Source of the DNA: CAYZJD01 sp964483455
GTDB taxonomy: Bacteria > Acidobacteriota > Terriglobia > Bryobacterales > Bryobacteraceae
Length of the DNA: 62,659 nucleotides
Assembly: GCA_964483455.1 (NCBI GenBank)
Contig: CAZACK010000021.1
Span: 1 to 62,659 of the forward strand
Direction: 5' to 3'
A program made the position numbers and the translations under genes. Under the pieces are notes generated by a model. That model was given only the letters and a program-made list of their open reading frames with translations, made no database searches and had not been told where the DNA came from. Positions within the stretch are counted from its first letter, which is position 1; every line of letters starts with the position of its first letter. Positions 25,330 to 34,992 of the stretch are shown piece by piece.

Positions 25330-26655
25330 ATGAACTGGCTGGAGCACTACCGCTCGCGGATCCGCACCGCCGACGAGGCGCTCCAGGCGGTCGAATCCGG
25401 CCAGCGTGTGTACATACACCAAGGCTGCGCCGAGCCGGAAGAGCTGGTGAAGGCACTGGTCCGGCGCGGCCACGAGCTACACCACGTCGAGGTGATTCAC
25501 CTCGCCACGATGGGCACGGCCGGCTACACCAGGCCGGAGTTCGAGGGACATTTCCGCCACAACGCGTTGTTCATCGGCGCCAACGTGCGCCAGGCGGTGC
25601 AGGAAGGCCGGGCCGACTACGTCCCGATCTTCCTGCACGAAATCGAAGGACTGTTTCTCAGCGGCGCGCTGCCTATCGACGTTGCCCTGGTCCAATGCTC
25701 GCCGCCCGACGACTACGGCTACATGAGCCTGGGGACGGGCGTCGACACCACCCTGACCGCCGCCAAGTGCGCGCGCCACCTGATCGTCGAGGTCAACGAC
25801 CAGTGTCCGCGAACCCTCGGCGATTCCTTCCTCCATGTGACCAAGGCGCACGCGATCGTCCCTGCCTCTCATGCGCTCGCCGAATACCGGAAGGGCGAAA
25901 TTACCGGCGTCCACCGTTCCATCGCGCGACACGTCGCCAACCTCATTCCGGACGGCGCCACGCTGCAAACGGGAATCGGCGGGATTCCCGACGCCGTGCT
26001 TCTGAACCTGACCAATCACAAGGACCTCGGCGTGCACACCGAGATGTTCTCCGACGGTGTGATCGACCTCATCCAGTCCGGAGTCATCAACAACGAGAGG
26101 AAGACCATTCACGCGCACAAGGTCATCTCGGGATTCGTGCTGGGCACGAAGCCGCTGTTCGACTTCATTCACGACAACCCGATCTTCGAGTTCCACCCGA
26201 CGGCCTATACGAACGACCCGTTCATCATCGCGCAGAACCACCGCATGGTCGCCATCAACTCGGCGCTGGAGGTGGACGTGACGGGCCAGGTTTGCGCCGA
26301 TTCGATCGGCCATCTGCCCTTCAGCGGCTTCGGCGGCCAGGTGGACTTCATCCGCGGGGCGGCGCGATCGAAGGGAGGCCTGCCGATCATCACGCTGCCG
26401 GCGACGGCGAAGGACGGACGAATCTCGCGCATTGTCCCGATGTTGAGGCCCGGCGCCGGCGTGGTCACCTCGCGCGGCGATGTGCACTACGTGGTGACGG
26501 AATTCGGCGTGGCGTACCTGCACGGCAAGAACCTGCGGCAGCGGGCGGAGGCGCTGATCCAGATCGCGCACCCGGACTTCCGGGACGAATTGCTCGAGGA
26601 GGCGGACAGGCTGGGATTCTTGAAGCGCCAGTCCGCGGTAGGGGGACGCTTATGA
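25330..26655 (+). CDS. Acetyl-CoA hydrolase / 4-hydroxybutyrate CoA-transferase family
   Basis: 441 residues of the class I CoA-transferase type. It has TGIGGIPDAVL for CoA binding, the catalytic glutamate in GVHTEMFSDG, and the C-terminal FGGQVDFIRGAARSKGG block that marks the 4-hydroxybutyrate/butyryl/acetyl CoA-transferase branch. It moves CoA between acetate and an acyl partner, or hydrolyses acetyl-CoA. It starts 1 nt after ald and overlaps the cytochrome gene start by 4 bp, so all three are co-translated. The acyl substrate cannot be deduced. Confidence 0.9.
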   Translation: MNWLEHYRSRIRTADEALQAVESGQRVYIHQGCAEPEELVKALVRRGHELHHVEVIHLATMGTAGYTRPEFEGHFRHNALFIGANVRQAVQEGRADYVPIFLHEIEGLFLSGALPIDVALVQCSPPDDYGYMSLGTGVDTTLTAAKCARHLIVEVNDQCPRTLGDSFLHVTKAHAIVPASHALAEYRKGEITGVHRSIARHVANLIPDGATLQTGIGGIPDAVLLNLTNHKDLGVHTEMFSDGVIDLIQSGVINNERKTIHAHKVISGFVLGTKPLFDFIHDNPIFEFHPTAYTNDPFIIAQNHRMVAINSALEVDVTGQVCADSIGHLPFSGFGGQVDFIRGAARSKGGLPIITLPATAKDGRISRIVPMLRPGAGVVTSRGDVHYVVTEFGVAYLHGKNLRQRAEALIQIAHPDFRDELLEEADRLGFLKRQSAVGGRL

Positions 26656-29435
26656 GACGCGCCGCAGGCTGGCTCGCCCTGGGGCTGCTGTTTGTGCCGG
26701 CCGCCCTTGCCCAAGAGCAGAAAGCGCTCCCCGGCTCGGAGGACTGCTCAGGCTGTCACGACGCCGGACGCCGCACCGGCAGGCGCGAGGCGGGCGTACC
26801 GCCGCCGTTCGACGCCGGCGCCCTGCGCGTCTCGCCGCACGCGGAACTGGAGTGCACGAGCTGCCACGCGGATCTCGCGGCCAAGGAGTTCCCGCACGCC
26901 GAGAAGCTCGCGAAGGTGGACTGCGGCGCCTGCCACGCCGATCAGCAGAGCCAGTACGCCGAGAGCCTGCACGGGCGCGCCGCCAGGCGCGGCGACACGA
27001 TGGCGCCGTCCTGCAAGCAGTGTCACGGCACGCACGGCGTGCTGCCGGCGTCCAACCCGCGCTCGCCGACCTCGACCATGGAGGTGCCGCGGCTCTGCGG
27101 CCAGTGCCACCGCGAAGGCACGCCCGTCTCGCTGACGCACGCCATCCCGCAGACGAACATTCTCGAGAACTACGCCGACAGCATCCACGGCGAGGGTCTG
27201 CTGCGGCGCGGGCTCACCGTCACCGCGGTCTGCACGAGCTGCCACACGTCGCATTTCGTGCTGCCGCACACCGATCCGCGCTCTTCGATCGCGCAGGCGA
27301 ACATCGCCGGGACGTGCACGAAATGCCACGCCCAGATCGAGGCGGTGCACCAGCAGGTGATCCGCGGCGAGTTGTGGGAGAAGCAGCCGCATGTCATCCC
27401 GGCGTGCGTGGACTGCCACGAGCCGCACAAAGTGCGCAAGGTGTTCTACACGCAGGGCATGTCGGATCGGGACTGCCAGCGCTGCCACGCCGATCCCAGC
27501 CTGCGCATCGTGCGCGGGAACCGCACGGTGTCGCTATACGTGAACCAGCAGGAGCTGTTGCGTTCACGCCATTCCCGGATCGCCTGCGTCCAGTGCCACA
27601 CCGGCGCGCGGCCCGGTCGCGGCAGGCCATGCGAGACGATCGCGCCCAAGGTGGACTGCTCCGTCTGCCACGAGCAGCAGGTGGCGCAATATCGCGAGAG
27701 CACGCACGGGCAGCTTGTCGCCAAGGGCAGCCCGGATGCGCCCGAGTGCTCGGACTGCCACGGCACGCACGGGACCGCGGGCAGGAACGAATCCAATTCA
27801 CCGACCTTTGCCCGCAATGTTCCGGGGCTGTGCGCCAAGTGCCACCGCGCCGGGCAGAGCGCCGCCAAGCGGTACAACGGCAAGGAAATCCTCGCGGTCG
27901 AGCACTACCTGGAGAGCATCCACGGCAAGGGGCTGATCGAGAGCGGGCTGACGGTGACCGCCAACTGCGCCGACTGCCACACCGCCCACCGCGAGCTGCC
28001 GAGCCGCGATCCGCGCTCCAGCGTGAACCGCAAGAATGTCGCCCGCACGTGCGGCAACTGCCACCGCGGCATCACCGAGTTGTTCGACGACAGCATCCAT
28101 TCGCCGAAAGTGAACCGCTCCGGCAAGCCGCTGCCGGTGTGCAGCGAGTGCCACTCGGCGCACAGCATCGCCCGCACCGACCTGACCGGCTTCCGCCTCC
28201 GGATGATGGACCAGTGCGGCAAGTGCCACCAGGCGATCACCGAAAGCTACTTCGAGACGTATCACGGGAAAGTCTCGCGTCTGGGCTATGTGAAGACCGC
28301 CAAGTGCTCGGATTGCCACGGCGCGCACGACATTCTGCCGGTGGACGACACACGGTCGCGCCTCAGCCGGACTAACATCGTCAAGACGTGCGGTAAGTGC
28401 CACACGGGGTCGCACCGCCGCTTTGCCGGCTACCTGACCCATGCCACCCACCACGATCCGGACAAATACCCGTTTCTGTTCTGGACGTTCTGGGGGATGA
28501 CTTCGCTGCTGCTCGGCACGCTGACGATCTCCGGGCTGCACACGGTCGCCTGGCTGCCGCGGTCGCTCAAGTATCGCAAGGAGCTGAGAGCCGCCCATGA
28601 AGGCGACGGCCGGGTTTACGTTCGCCGCTTCCAGCCCTTCCAGCGCAACCTGCACCTGATGGTGATCTTCAGCTTCTTCGGGCTGGCGCTGACCGGCATG
28701 ATGCTGAAGTTCTCCTACGCGAAGTGGGCGCAGTGGCTGTCGCAAGTATTCGGGGGTTTTGAAGCGGCCGGCTGGATTCACCGGTTCTGCGCGGTGATCA
28801 CTTTTACTTACTTCGGGCTCCACCTGTGGGACGTGATTCGACGCAAGCGCCGCAGCGGCAAGTCGTGGCGCCAGTTCATCACCGGCTCGGAAAGCATGCT
28901 TTTCAACCGTACCGACTGGCGCGAGCTGGTAGGCTCGGTGAAATGGTTTCTCGGAAAGGGCCCGCGCCCCGAGTACGGCCGCTGGACTTACTGGGAGAAG
29001 TTCGACTATTTCGCCGTGTTCTGGGGCGTGGCGGTGATCGGCTCGACGGGCCTGTTGCTGTGGTTCCCGACTTTCTTCACGCGCCTCATGCCGGGCTGGA
29101 TGCTGAACGTCGCCACCACCATCCACAGCGACGAGGCGCTGCTGGCGGTGGGCTTCATCTTCACGATCCACTTCTTCAACACCCACTTCCGGCCGGAGAA
29201 ATTCCCGATCGACACGGTGATCTTCACCGAAGGCGTGCCGCTCGAGGAGTTCAAGCAGGACCGTCCCCGCGAGTACCGGCAGATGATCGAGAGCGGCGAG
29301 CTGGAGCGGAACCTCATGGCCCCGCCGGTCCCGCTGGCGGTGAAGATCTGGCGCCGGCTGGGATTTACCGCGCTGGCGATCGGGCTGTTGTTGATTCTGC
29401 TGATTATTTACGCGGAGATCGTCGCGTACCGGTGA
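26652..29435 (+). CDS. 19-CXXCH multiheme cytochrome c fused to a cytochrome b-like membrane domain
   Basis: 927 residues. A signal peptide (1-20, ending AALAQ) leads into about 570 residues containing 19 CXXCH motifs by my count, such as CSGCH, CTSCH, CGACH and CKQCH. Repeated half-units like HGTHG and ESIHGKGL suggest internal duplication of a doubly repeated heme module. The last third has about six membrane helices with His pairs (LHTVAW, IHRF, HLWDVI, IHFF), resembling cytochrome b561/formate dehydrogenase gamma subunits. This would link membrane quinol to periplasmic hemes in one chain. ATGA overlap couples it to the CoA-transferase. NrfH, OmcS or Cbc-type complexes are functional analogies only. 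Confidence 0.88.
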   Translation: MRRAAGWLALGLLFVPAALAQEQKALPGSEDCSGCHDAGRRTGRREAGVPPPFDAGALRVSPHAELECTSCHADLAAKEFPHAEKLAKVDCGACHADQQSQYAESLHGRAARRGDTMAPSCKQCHGTHGVLPASNPRSPTSTMEVPRLCGQCHREGTPVSLTHAIPQTNILENYADSIHGEGLLRRGLTVTAVCTSCHTSHFVLPHTDPRSSIAQANIAGTCTKCHAQIEAVHQQVIRGELWEKQPHVIPACVDCHEPHKVRKVFYTQGMSDRDCQRCHADPSLRIVRGNRTVSLYVNQQELLRSRHSRIACVQCHTGARPGRGRPCETIAPKVDCSVCHEQQVAQYRESTHGQLVAKGSPDAPECSDCHGTHGTAGRNESNSPTFARNVPGLCAKCHRAGQSAAKRYNGKEILAVEHYLESIHGKGLIESGLTVTANCADCHTAHRELPSRDPRSSVNRKNVARTCGNCHRGITELFDDSIHSPKVNRSGKPLPVCSECHSAHSIARTDLTGFRLRMMDQCGKCHQAITESYFETYHGKVSRLGYVKTAKCSDCHGAHDILPVDDTRSRLSRTNIVKTCGKCHTGSHRRFAGYLTHATHHDPDKYPFLFWTFWGMTSLLLGTLTISGLHTVAWLPRSLKYRKELRAAHEGDGRVYVRRFQPFQRNLHLMVIFSFFGLALTGMMLKFSYAKWAQWLSQVFGGFEAAGWIHRFCAVITFTYFGLHLWDVIRRKRRSGKSWRQFITGSESMLFNRTDWRELVGSVKWFLGKGPRPEYGRWTYWEKFDYFAVFWGVAVIGSTGLLLWFPTFFTRLMPGWMLNVATTIHSDEALLAVGFIFTIHFFNTHFRPEKFPIDTVIFTEGVPLEEFKQDRPREYRQMIESGELERNLMAPPVPLAVKIWRRLGFTALAIGLLLILLIIYAEIVAYR

Positions 29436-29451
29436 GCGCTGGGACCGCCTG

Positions 29452-29457
29452 TATAAT
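29452..29457 (+). promoter_or_regulatory. TATAAT 8 nt before the CHAT-STAND start
   Basis: A perfect -10 hexamer with 8 nt to the ATG at 29466. Transcription would begin at or next to the start codon, giving a leaderless mRNA. Confidence 0.5.
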
Positions 29458-29465
29458 GGCCTGCG

Positions 29466-32400
29466 ATGCCAGTCCTCCGGCTGACACAATCCCGCATCGG
29501 CGGCGACCGGTACCGCGTCGAGTTCGCGGTCGAGGCTGAAGGCCGCCGGCGGCAAACGGCCGTCTCCGAGTTCTCCTTCGACCTCTCCGAACAGGAGCAG
29601 GAAGACCTGCGGTGGTACCTGGAGGATTACCTCACCTGTCCGCTGGGACCCGGCGCCGGAGATCGCCGCGCGCATCGAGAGCGACATGGGACGCATCGGC
29701 GAGGCTCTTTTCACGGGCGTCTTCGGTTCCGGTGACGCCCGCGACCTGTGGGCCGCGCTGCGGCCGGAGCTCGGCGACACGCGGATCGCGATCGCGACCG
29801 GCGTGCGCGAAGCGGCGGCCATTCCCTGGGAGCTGATCCGCGATCCGAAGACCGAGGCCCGCCTGGCTCTCGCAGCCCACTCGTTCGTGCGCGTGCATTC
29901 CCAGGCGGCGGTCCGCCCCCGGCTTCCCGGCAAATCCGAAGGCCGCATCCGGATTCTGCTGGTGATCTGCCGGCCCGGCCGGGACGACGACGTGCCGTTC
30001 CGCTCGGTGGCGAGCCGGCTGCTCAAGGGGCTGAGCGGCGCCGCCCGCGAAAGCTTCGAGCTCGACCTGCTGCGGCCTCCCACCTTCGAGCAGCTTGGAC
30101 GCACGCTGCGCGCGGCGCGCGCCGGCGAGCACGGCTACGTCGTCTTCGAAAACCCGGCAGTCGAGGACAACCGGCAGCTCGTGGACGGCCCAGCGCTCGG
30201 CCGCCTGCTCGCGGAGACCGGCGTTCCGGTGCTGGTGCTCAACGCCTGCCGCTCGGCCCACGCCGAGCCGCCTTCCGCTCCGGTCAGCGTTGGAGCGGAG
30301 AACCCGCACGCGGAAGTGCGCGCCTTCGGTTCCCTGGCGCAGGAAGTGATGGACGCGGGCGCGGCCGCTGTCGTGGCCATGCGCTACAACGTCTACGTCG
30401 AAAGTGCCGCCCAGTTCGTCGGCGAGCTGTACGCCCGGCTCGTCGAAGGAAACCCGCTCGGCGAAGCTGCCAGCCTGGGCCGGAAGCAGCTTGCGGACCA
30501 GCCCCTGCGGAGCATCGCCTACGACCCGCGGCCGCTCCAGGACTGGCTGGTGCCCGTGGTCTACGAAGCGGCGCCGGTGGAGGTGTTTCCGAGGAGTGAG
30601 GCGAAGCTCTCCATCCGGCTTGGCGGGGCGGCTGTCGAAGAATCGCTCGACCGCGATTTGCCGCCTCGCCCCGGCGCCGGCTTCTACGGTCGTGACGAAA
30701 CGCTGCGCGCCCTGGACCGCGCCTTCGACACGCAGCCCATCGTCCTGCTGCACGCCTGGGCCGGTAGCGGCAAGACGGCCACGGCGGCGGAGTTTGCCCG
30801 CTGGTACGCGCTCACCGGCGGGATCGAAGGCCCTGTGCTGTTCACTTCTTTCGAGCAGTACAAGCCGCTGACTCGGGTGCTCGACCATTTCGGGAAGAGG
30901 TTCGAGGCGCGGCTGGAGCGCGCCGGGGTTCAATGGCTGGCGCTCTCCGACGAGCAACGGCGGGACGTGGCTCTTCAGGTGATGCGGCAGGTTCCGCTGT
31001 TGTGGGTGTGGGACAACGTCGAGCCGGTGGCTGGCTTTCCGCGCGGTACGCCCTCGGCATGGAGCGAGGCGGAGCAGCAGGAACTCGTTCGGTTTCTTCA
31101 GGACGCCCGAGAGACCAAGGCCAAGTTCCTGCTCACCTCGCGCCGGGACGAGCGGGACTGGCTGGGCGGCCTGCCGGCACGGATTGTGCTCCGGCCCATG
31201 CCGATGCGGGAGATGCTGGAGCTGACGAGGGCGCTCGCCGAGAAGCGCCAGCGCCGGATCACGGACGTGGAAGACTGGCGCCCGCTGTTGCGGTTCACTC
31301 AAGGCAATCCGCTGACGCTCAAGGTAGTGGTAGGCCAGGCGTTGCGCGGCGTTCGGATGGAGGAGTTCGTCGAGCAACTCCGGGCCGGCGAAGCGGTGTT
31401 CGAGGACGAAGCGAGCGAGGGCCGGACGAGGTCGCTAGGGGCGTCGCTCAACTACGGCTTCGAGCACGCCTTCACGGAGGCGGAGCGGAAACAATTGGCG
31501 GTGTTGCATCTCTTCCAGGGTTTCGTGGATGTGGATGCGTTGAAGTGGATGGGCCGCCCGGACAAGGAATGGTGCCTGCCGGAGGTCCGCGGGCTGGACC
31601 GCGAGCAGTGGATCGCGCTACTCGACCGCGCCGCTGATGTCGGTCTGCTCACCCCGCACGGCGGCGGATATTATGGCAGCCCCCCGGCGCTGCCGTGGTT
31701 CTTCAGAAAACTGTTCGAGGAACACTACGCCGGTTCGAAGACGCAGGCCGCGAGGGCCTACGTCGAAGCCATGGGTGCGCTGGGGAGCTACTACGGCGCT
31801 CAGTACGCGGACGGTAATCGCGATGTGATCGCCGCTCTGACGGCGGAGGAAGCCAACCTGCTTCACTCCTGGCGGCTGGCGCGGGCCAAGGGCTGGTGGG
31901 ACGCAGCCGCCAACACGATCCAGGGGTTACGTGTGCTTTACGACCACACGGGCCGTAGACGCGAGTGGAAGCGGCTGGTGAAAGAGACCGTTCCGGAGTT
32001 CGTGGATCCCGCCACCGATGGGCCGCTTCCCGGCCGGGAAGACGACTGGAGCTTGGTCACCAACTGCCGCGTGCAGCTGGCACGGGCGGAGCGAAACTGG
32101 CTTGAAGCCGAGAGGCTTCAGCGTCTCCACGTGGATTGGAATCACAAGCGCGCCGGCGCGGTGCTGGAGCTGCCGCCGAATCGGCTTGACACCGCAGGGC
32201 GTCGCACCATCCGGGTCTTCGCCGGTTCTCTACTTGACCTGGGGCAAGCCCTGCGGGAGCAGGAGAAGCCGGAGTGCGTCCCGACCATGGAGGCAGCACT
32301 GGAGAATGCACTTCAGATCGGCGACCAGCCGTTTGCCGCGGTCTGCGCCTTCAACTTGGGCACTGCGTATAAGAGCCTGCCCGCCATCCGCGACCTAAGT

Positions 32401-32928
32401 AAAGCCGAGGAGCTATATCGCTGCAGCCTCGGCCTCGCGGCCGAAGGCGATCGGCTTGGCCGATCTCGATGCCACGGTCAACTGGGCTTTGTCGCCTGGG
32501 AGCGGTCCAAAGAGGCCAGGAAAGCGGGGATGCCGGAGATGGAAATTCTCGGACACCTCAAAGACGCTGCGCGGGCGTACCACGCTGCGCTCGATCTGCT
32601 ACCACCGGATGCCGTCAGCGACTTGGCAGTCGCTCACGGCCAGTTGGGCGTTCTTTACGCGGACACCCACCTCGACCGGGCCTTGCGTCACTATCGCGAG
32701 TCCATCCGCTACTACGAATTAGCCGCCGATCTCTTCCGCGCCGGCCGGACCCGCTACAACGTCGCCCTCGCCTTGCGGGATGCTGGCCGCTTCGAGGACG
32801 CCCTCCAGTACGCCCAAGCCGCCCTCCGCAACTTCGAGCCCTACGGCGAGGGCGCCCGAGAGGTGCTGCAAAGGACGTATCAGCTCATCGCGGAAATTGA
32901 GAGAGACCTGAACACGAGACGTCGGTAG
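29466..32928 (+). CDS. CHAT-STAND-TPR protein, frameshifted near residue 60
   Basis: The first 60 codons (LSEQEQEDLRWYLEDYL) are the standard lead-in of CHAT proteins. The frame then leaves its path. Removing one G from the GGG run at 29645-29647 restores LDPAPEIAARIESD and joins the 1080-codon frame that starts at ATG 29686, giving about 1153 residues. CHAT protease features follow: LNACRSA with the catalytic Cys. The HFDGHG block with the catalytic His, usually about 30 residues upstream, appears missing. Next comes a STAND ATPase (HAWAGSGKT, residues 356-364 of the second frame; LLWVWDNVEPV as Walker B; GNPLTLKV), then TPR repeats to the end. Caspase-like signalling in conflict systems is expected for the family. 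It ends convergent with a membrane-protein gene. Confidence 0.8.
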
Positions 32929-32929
32929 C

Positions 32930-33580
32930 TCAGCCCTGCTTGCGGATTTCCGCGCCCAGCGACTTCACCGCGTTCTCCAGCACCTCCTCGCCCACCACGT
33001 TGATCAGCTCCAGCCCGAGCAGGCGGACCTTGATGTTCTCCTCAACGTCCTCCGCATCGAGCACTGCCAGGGCTTGTTCAAGGGCGTCTTGCTCCTCGGT
33101 GGGCAGGTTCTGCATCAATGCCGCGCAATAAGGCGGCAACGCTCGATAGGCCTTGGCATAGTCCGCATCCTTCATCAGCTCGCTGACCCTGGCGGCGCGG
33201 TATTGGGCACTGTGCCGGTCGACTCCACGGTCGGCCGCGCCCAGGAAGATCTGAAGGAAGCTGGCCGGGCCGACGCCGATGTCCCGATCCCCAACGCGCA
33301 ACGTGAACAGCGAGGTCCGGAACAGGCCCATCGCGCCAAAACCCGCCACCAGCGCCTGTGTCCAACGAACGGCAGCCGCGTTCGCGTCCCCGGTGACTCC
33401 GAATGTCCAGCCGAAAGTGTGGATAAGAGCGAGGGCGCTTAACGAGGCGGTGACGTTCAGCGCAATGTAGAAAAGGGCGGCCAGGCTGCGCAGCGCCCGA
33501 CCGGGAGAATCGCGATAACGGTTGACCAGTTCAGCGGCGCCAACGAGCGCGCCGAACAGTCCGACAGCCACCCACTCCAT
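32930..33580 (-). CDS. Hypothetical membrane protein beside CHAT-STAND
   Basis: 216 residues, not recognised. The N-terminal 110 residues contain about three membrane helices (MEWVAVGLFGALVGAAEL, LFYIALNVTASLSALALIHTF and WTQALVAGFGAMGL). A soluble acidic helical C-terminus follows, with EEQDALEQALAVLDAEDVEENIK. The start is 1 nt from the stop of an upstream winged-helix gene, and its stop is 1 nt from the CHAT-STAND stop on the other strand. This could be a membrane-acting effector or an anchor; the sequence does not say which. Confidence 0.7.
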   Translation of the reverse strand: MEWVAVGLFGALVGAAELVNRYRDSPGRALRSLAALFYIALNVTASLSALALIHTFGWTFGVTGDANAAAVRWTQALVAGFGAMGLFRTSLFTLRVGDRDIGVGPASFLQIFLGAADRGVDRHSAQYRAARVSELMKDADYAKAYRALPPYCAALMQNLPTEEQDALEQALAVLDAEDVEENIKVRLLGLELINVVGEEVLENAVKSLGAEIRKQG

Positions 33581-33581
33581 G

Positions 33582-33890
33582 TCATGCCGACCGCGACAGA
33601 AGCGCGATCTCCTCGCCCTTCGGGGTAAGCTGCACGACCTCGTTGCCCGGTTCGCCGGCCATGTCCAGGAAACCGGCCGTCCGCAGACCCTTGAGCGCTT
33701 CGGCGTACTCTGCGAATCCCATCCCGCTCTTCGACATCAGTTCGGAAACCTGTAGCTCCTTTTGCTCCGTTTCCGCCAGAATTCCAAGCAAGCTGATCGC
33801 GGATACCTTCGACGGCGCTCGCTGGCTACGCTCCCGCTTCTGTCGAGCCTCCAGGTATGCCGAAAAACTCCCGGCTTTCGTCGGTCTCAC
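33582..33890 (-). CDS. Winged-helix regulator-like small protein
   Basis: 102 residues with a winged-helix pattern: VSAISLLGILAETEQKELQVSELM, then FAEYAEALKGLRTAGFLDM, and a beta wing EVVQLTPKGEEIALL. This is the MarR/ArsR-like layout used for DNA binding. TATAAT lies 20-25 nt upstream. It is one operon with the membrane protein that follows, and probably autoregulates it. It could instead be a sensor wing of a conflict system. Confidence 0.65.
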   Translation of the reverse strand: MRPTKAGSFSAYLEARQKRERSQRAPSKVSAISLLGILAETEQKELQVSELMSKSGMGFAEYAEALKGLRTAGFLDMAGEPGNEVVQLTPKGEEIALLSRSA

Positions 33891-33910
33891 GGGTGTTGCA
33901 CCTCGTCCGA

Positions 33911-33916
33911 ATTATA
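33911..33916 (-). promoter_or_regulatory. Consensus -10 of the winged-helix operon
   Basis: TATAAT on the minus strand, 21 nt before the ATG at 33890. The -35 is unclear. Confidence 0.45.
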
Positions 33917-33960
33917 CAACGAGGCTCTGGAGGCGAGGTGCGACTTGTGACTTCGCCGGC

Positions 33961-33983
33961 GAGGACATTTCACGGGCGTCCTC
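33961..33983 (-). terminator. Stem-loop after the DUF4268 gene
   Basis: GAGGAC and GTCCTC pair across an 11-nt loop about 30 nt past the DUF4268 stop. There is no U-tract, so this is a weak candidate. Confidence 0.35.
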
Positions 33984-34012
33984 AGACTTGTAACGCCCAC
34001 GATGCAAGAGCT

Positions 34013-34981
34013 CTACGCCTCTTCTTCAGGCAGCACCGCGTTCAGGTTGAGCTGGGCGACGCGCGGTGCGAATGCCTGGTACATCTTCACTGTGGATTCA
34101 GTCATCCACTCGACGAGGCTATGCCATTGGGCTGGGTCTCCGATGTCGCCCGGACGCCGCAGCACGATGATTTTGTCCAGCTTCTCGGGGTTTGGGTTCC
34201 ATTCAAGCTGCGCTCCAACCTCGGATTCAATCTCTGGCTTCATCGGCTCGAGTCGGAGCAGCGCTTGATCGGCGACTCGGTGGCTCAAGTAGATACGGAC
34301 GCCGACTCTCTTGGCCCATGTGTTGGCGAACAAGGAGAGGTGGATCCCGGAGCGACCGAGCGCCATGTCATACCAATACTGAGGGCGCGGTGAGCGAAGC
34401 GACTGGAATTTGCCCGTCGCTTCCAGGCTCGCCCGCACGTCTTCCCAGAAGCGATATTGGAGCTGGCGTGTCTCCGACTGCCCCTTACTATCGAGGGCCG
34501 CTTGCGCCTGGCGGACCGTCTCGTTGGGCCCACAGATTACTTCCAAGCGCGGCGCAGGGTCGGAGTTGCCGATCCTCCAGACCTGGAGTTCCAGTCCGTA
34601 GATCGCCAAGTCGCCCTTTGTCAGCTCGTTGAGCCATTCCACGGCCTTCCGATGCTCCTCCGTGAAGGTGCGCGCGATCCAGACGACTGTAGTGGCGCCG
34701 AGCACGGCAGCGTATGTGAGGGCCTTGCCGAAATGATCGTGGTTGGTCTTCTCAAGCTGGTTCTCGATGACGACAGACCCCTCCGTGGCAAGGTCGCGGG
34801 CCAGGATATCGGCGCTGTAAGGCCCGACGGGTACCTCTGTTCCCTCCACTGCCAAGTCCATTCCGAGGGATTTGGAGAGCAGTTCCATCCCTTCGGGCGT
34901 CGCGAGCCATGGCGTGAAGTCCCTGGCTTCGTCGTTCCAGTATTTCCGGATGTCCGTCTGCTCCAGTTTTCCGAACGTCAC
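34013..34981 (-). CDS. DUF4268-type protein with PD-(D/E)XK-like nuclease core
   Basis: 322 residues. The N-terminal half shows a restriction-nuclease-like core: VGPYSADILARD, then GSVVIENQLEKTNHDHFGKALTYAA. Here the Asp, the E-x-Q pair and the following helix match the ENQ variant seen in DUF4268 proteins. The C-terminal half is the DUF4268 domain (LQYRFWEDVRASL, YWYDMALGRSGIHLSL). Relatives sit in defence islands and restriction contexts. It follows the CHAT-STAND locus in the same orientation as the winged-helix operon. Nuclease activity is inferred. Confidence 0.75.
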   Translation of the reverse strand: MTFGKLEQTDIRKYWNDEARDFTPWLATPEGMELLSKSLGMDLAVEGTEVPVGPYSADILARDLATEGSVVIENQLEKTNHDHFGKALTYAAVLGATTVVWIARTFTEEHRKAVEWLNELTKGDLAIYGLELQVWRIGNSDPAPRLEVICGPNETVRQAQAALDSKGQSETRQLQYRFWEDVRASLEATGKFQSLRSPRPQYWYDMALGRSGIHLSLFANTWAKRVGVRIYLSHRVADQALLRLEPMKPEIESEVGAQLEWNPNPEKLDKIIVLRRPGDIGDPAQWHSLVEWMTESTVKMYQAFAPRVAQLNLNAVLPEEEA

Positions 34982-34992
34982 TTGGCCTACAG

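Noticed and set aside
25695..26651. Upstream extension of the cytochrome frame
   Set aside because: It overlaps the CoA-transferase in another frame with Arg/Pro-rich text. The signal peptide and ATGA overlap fix the start at 26652.
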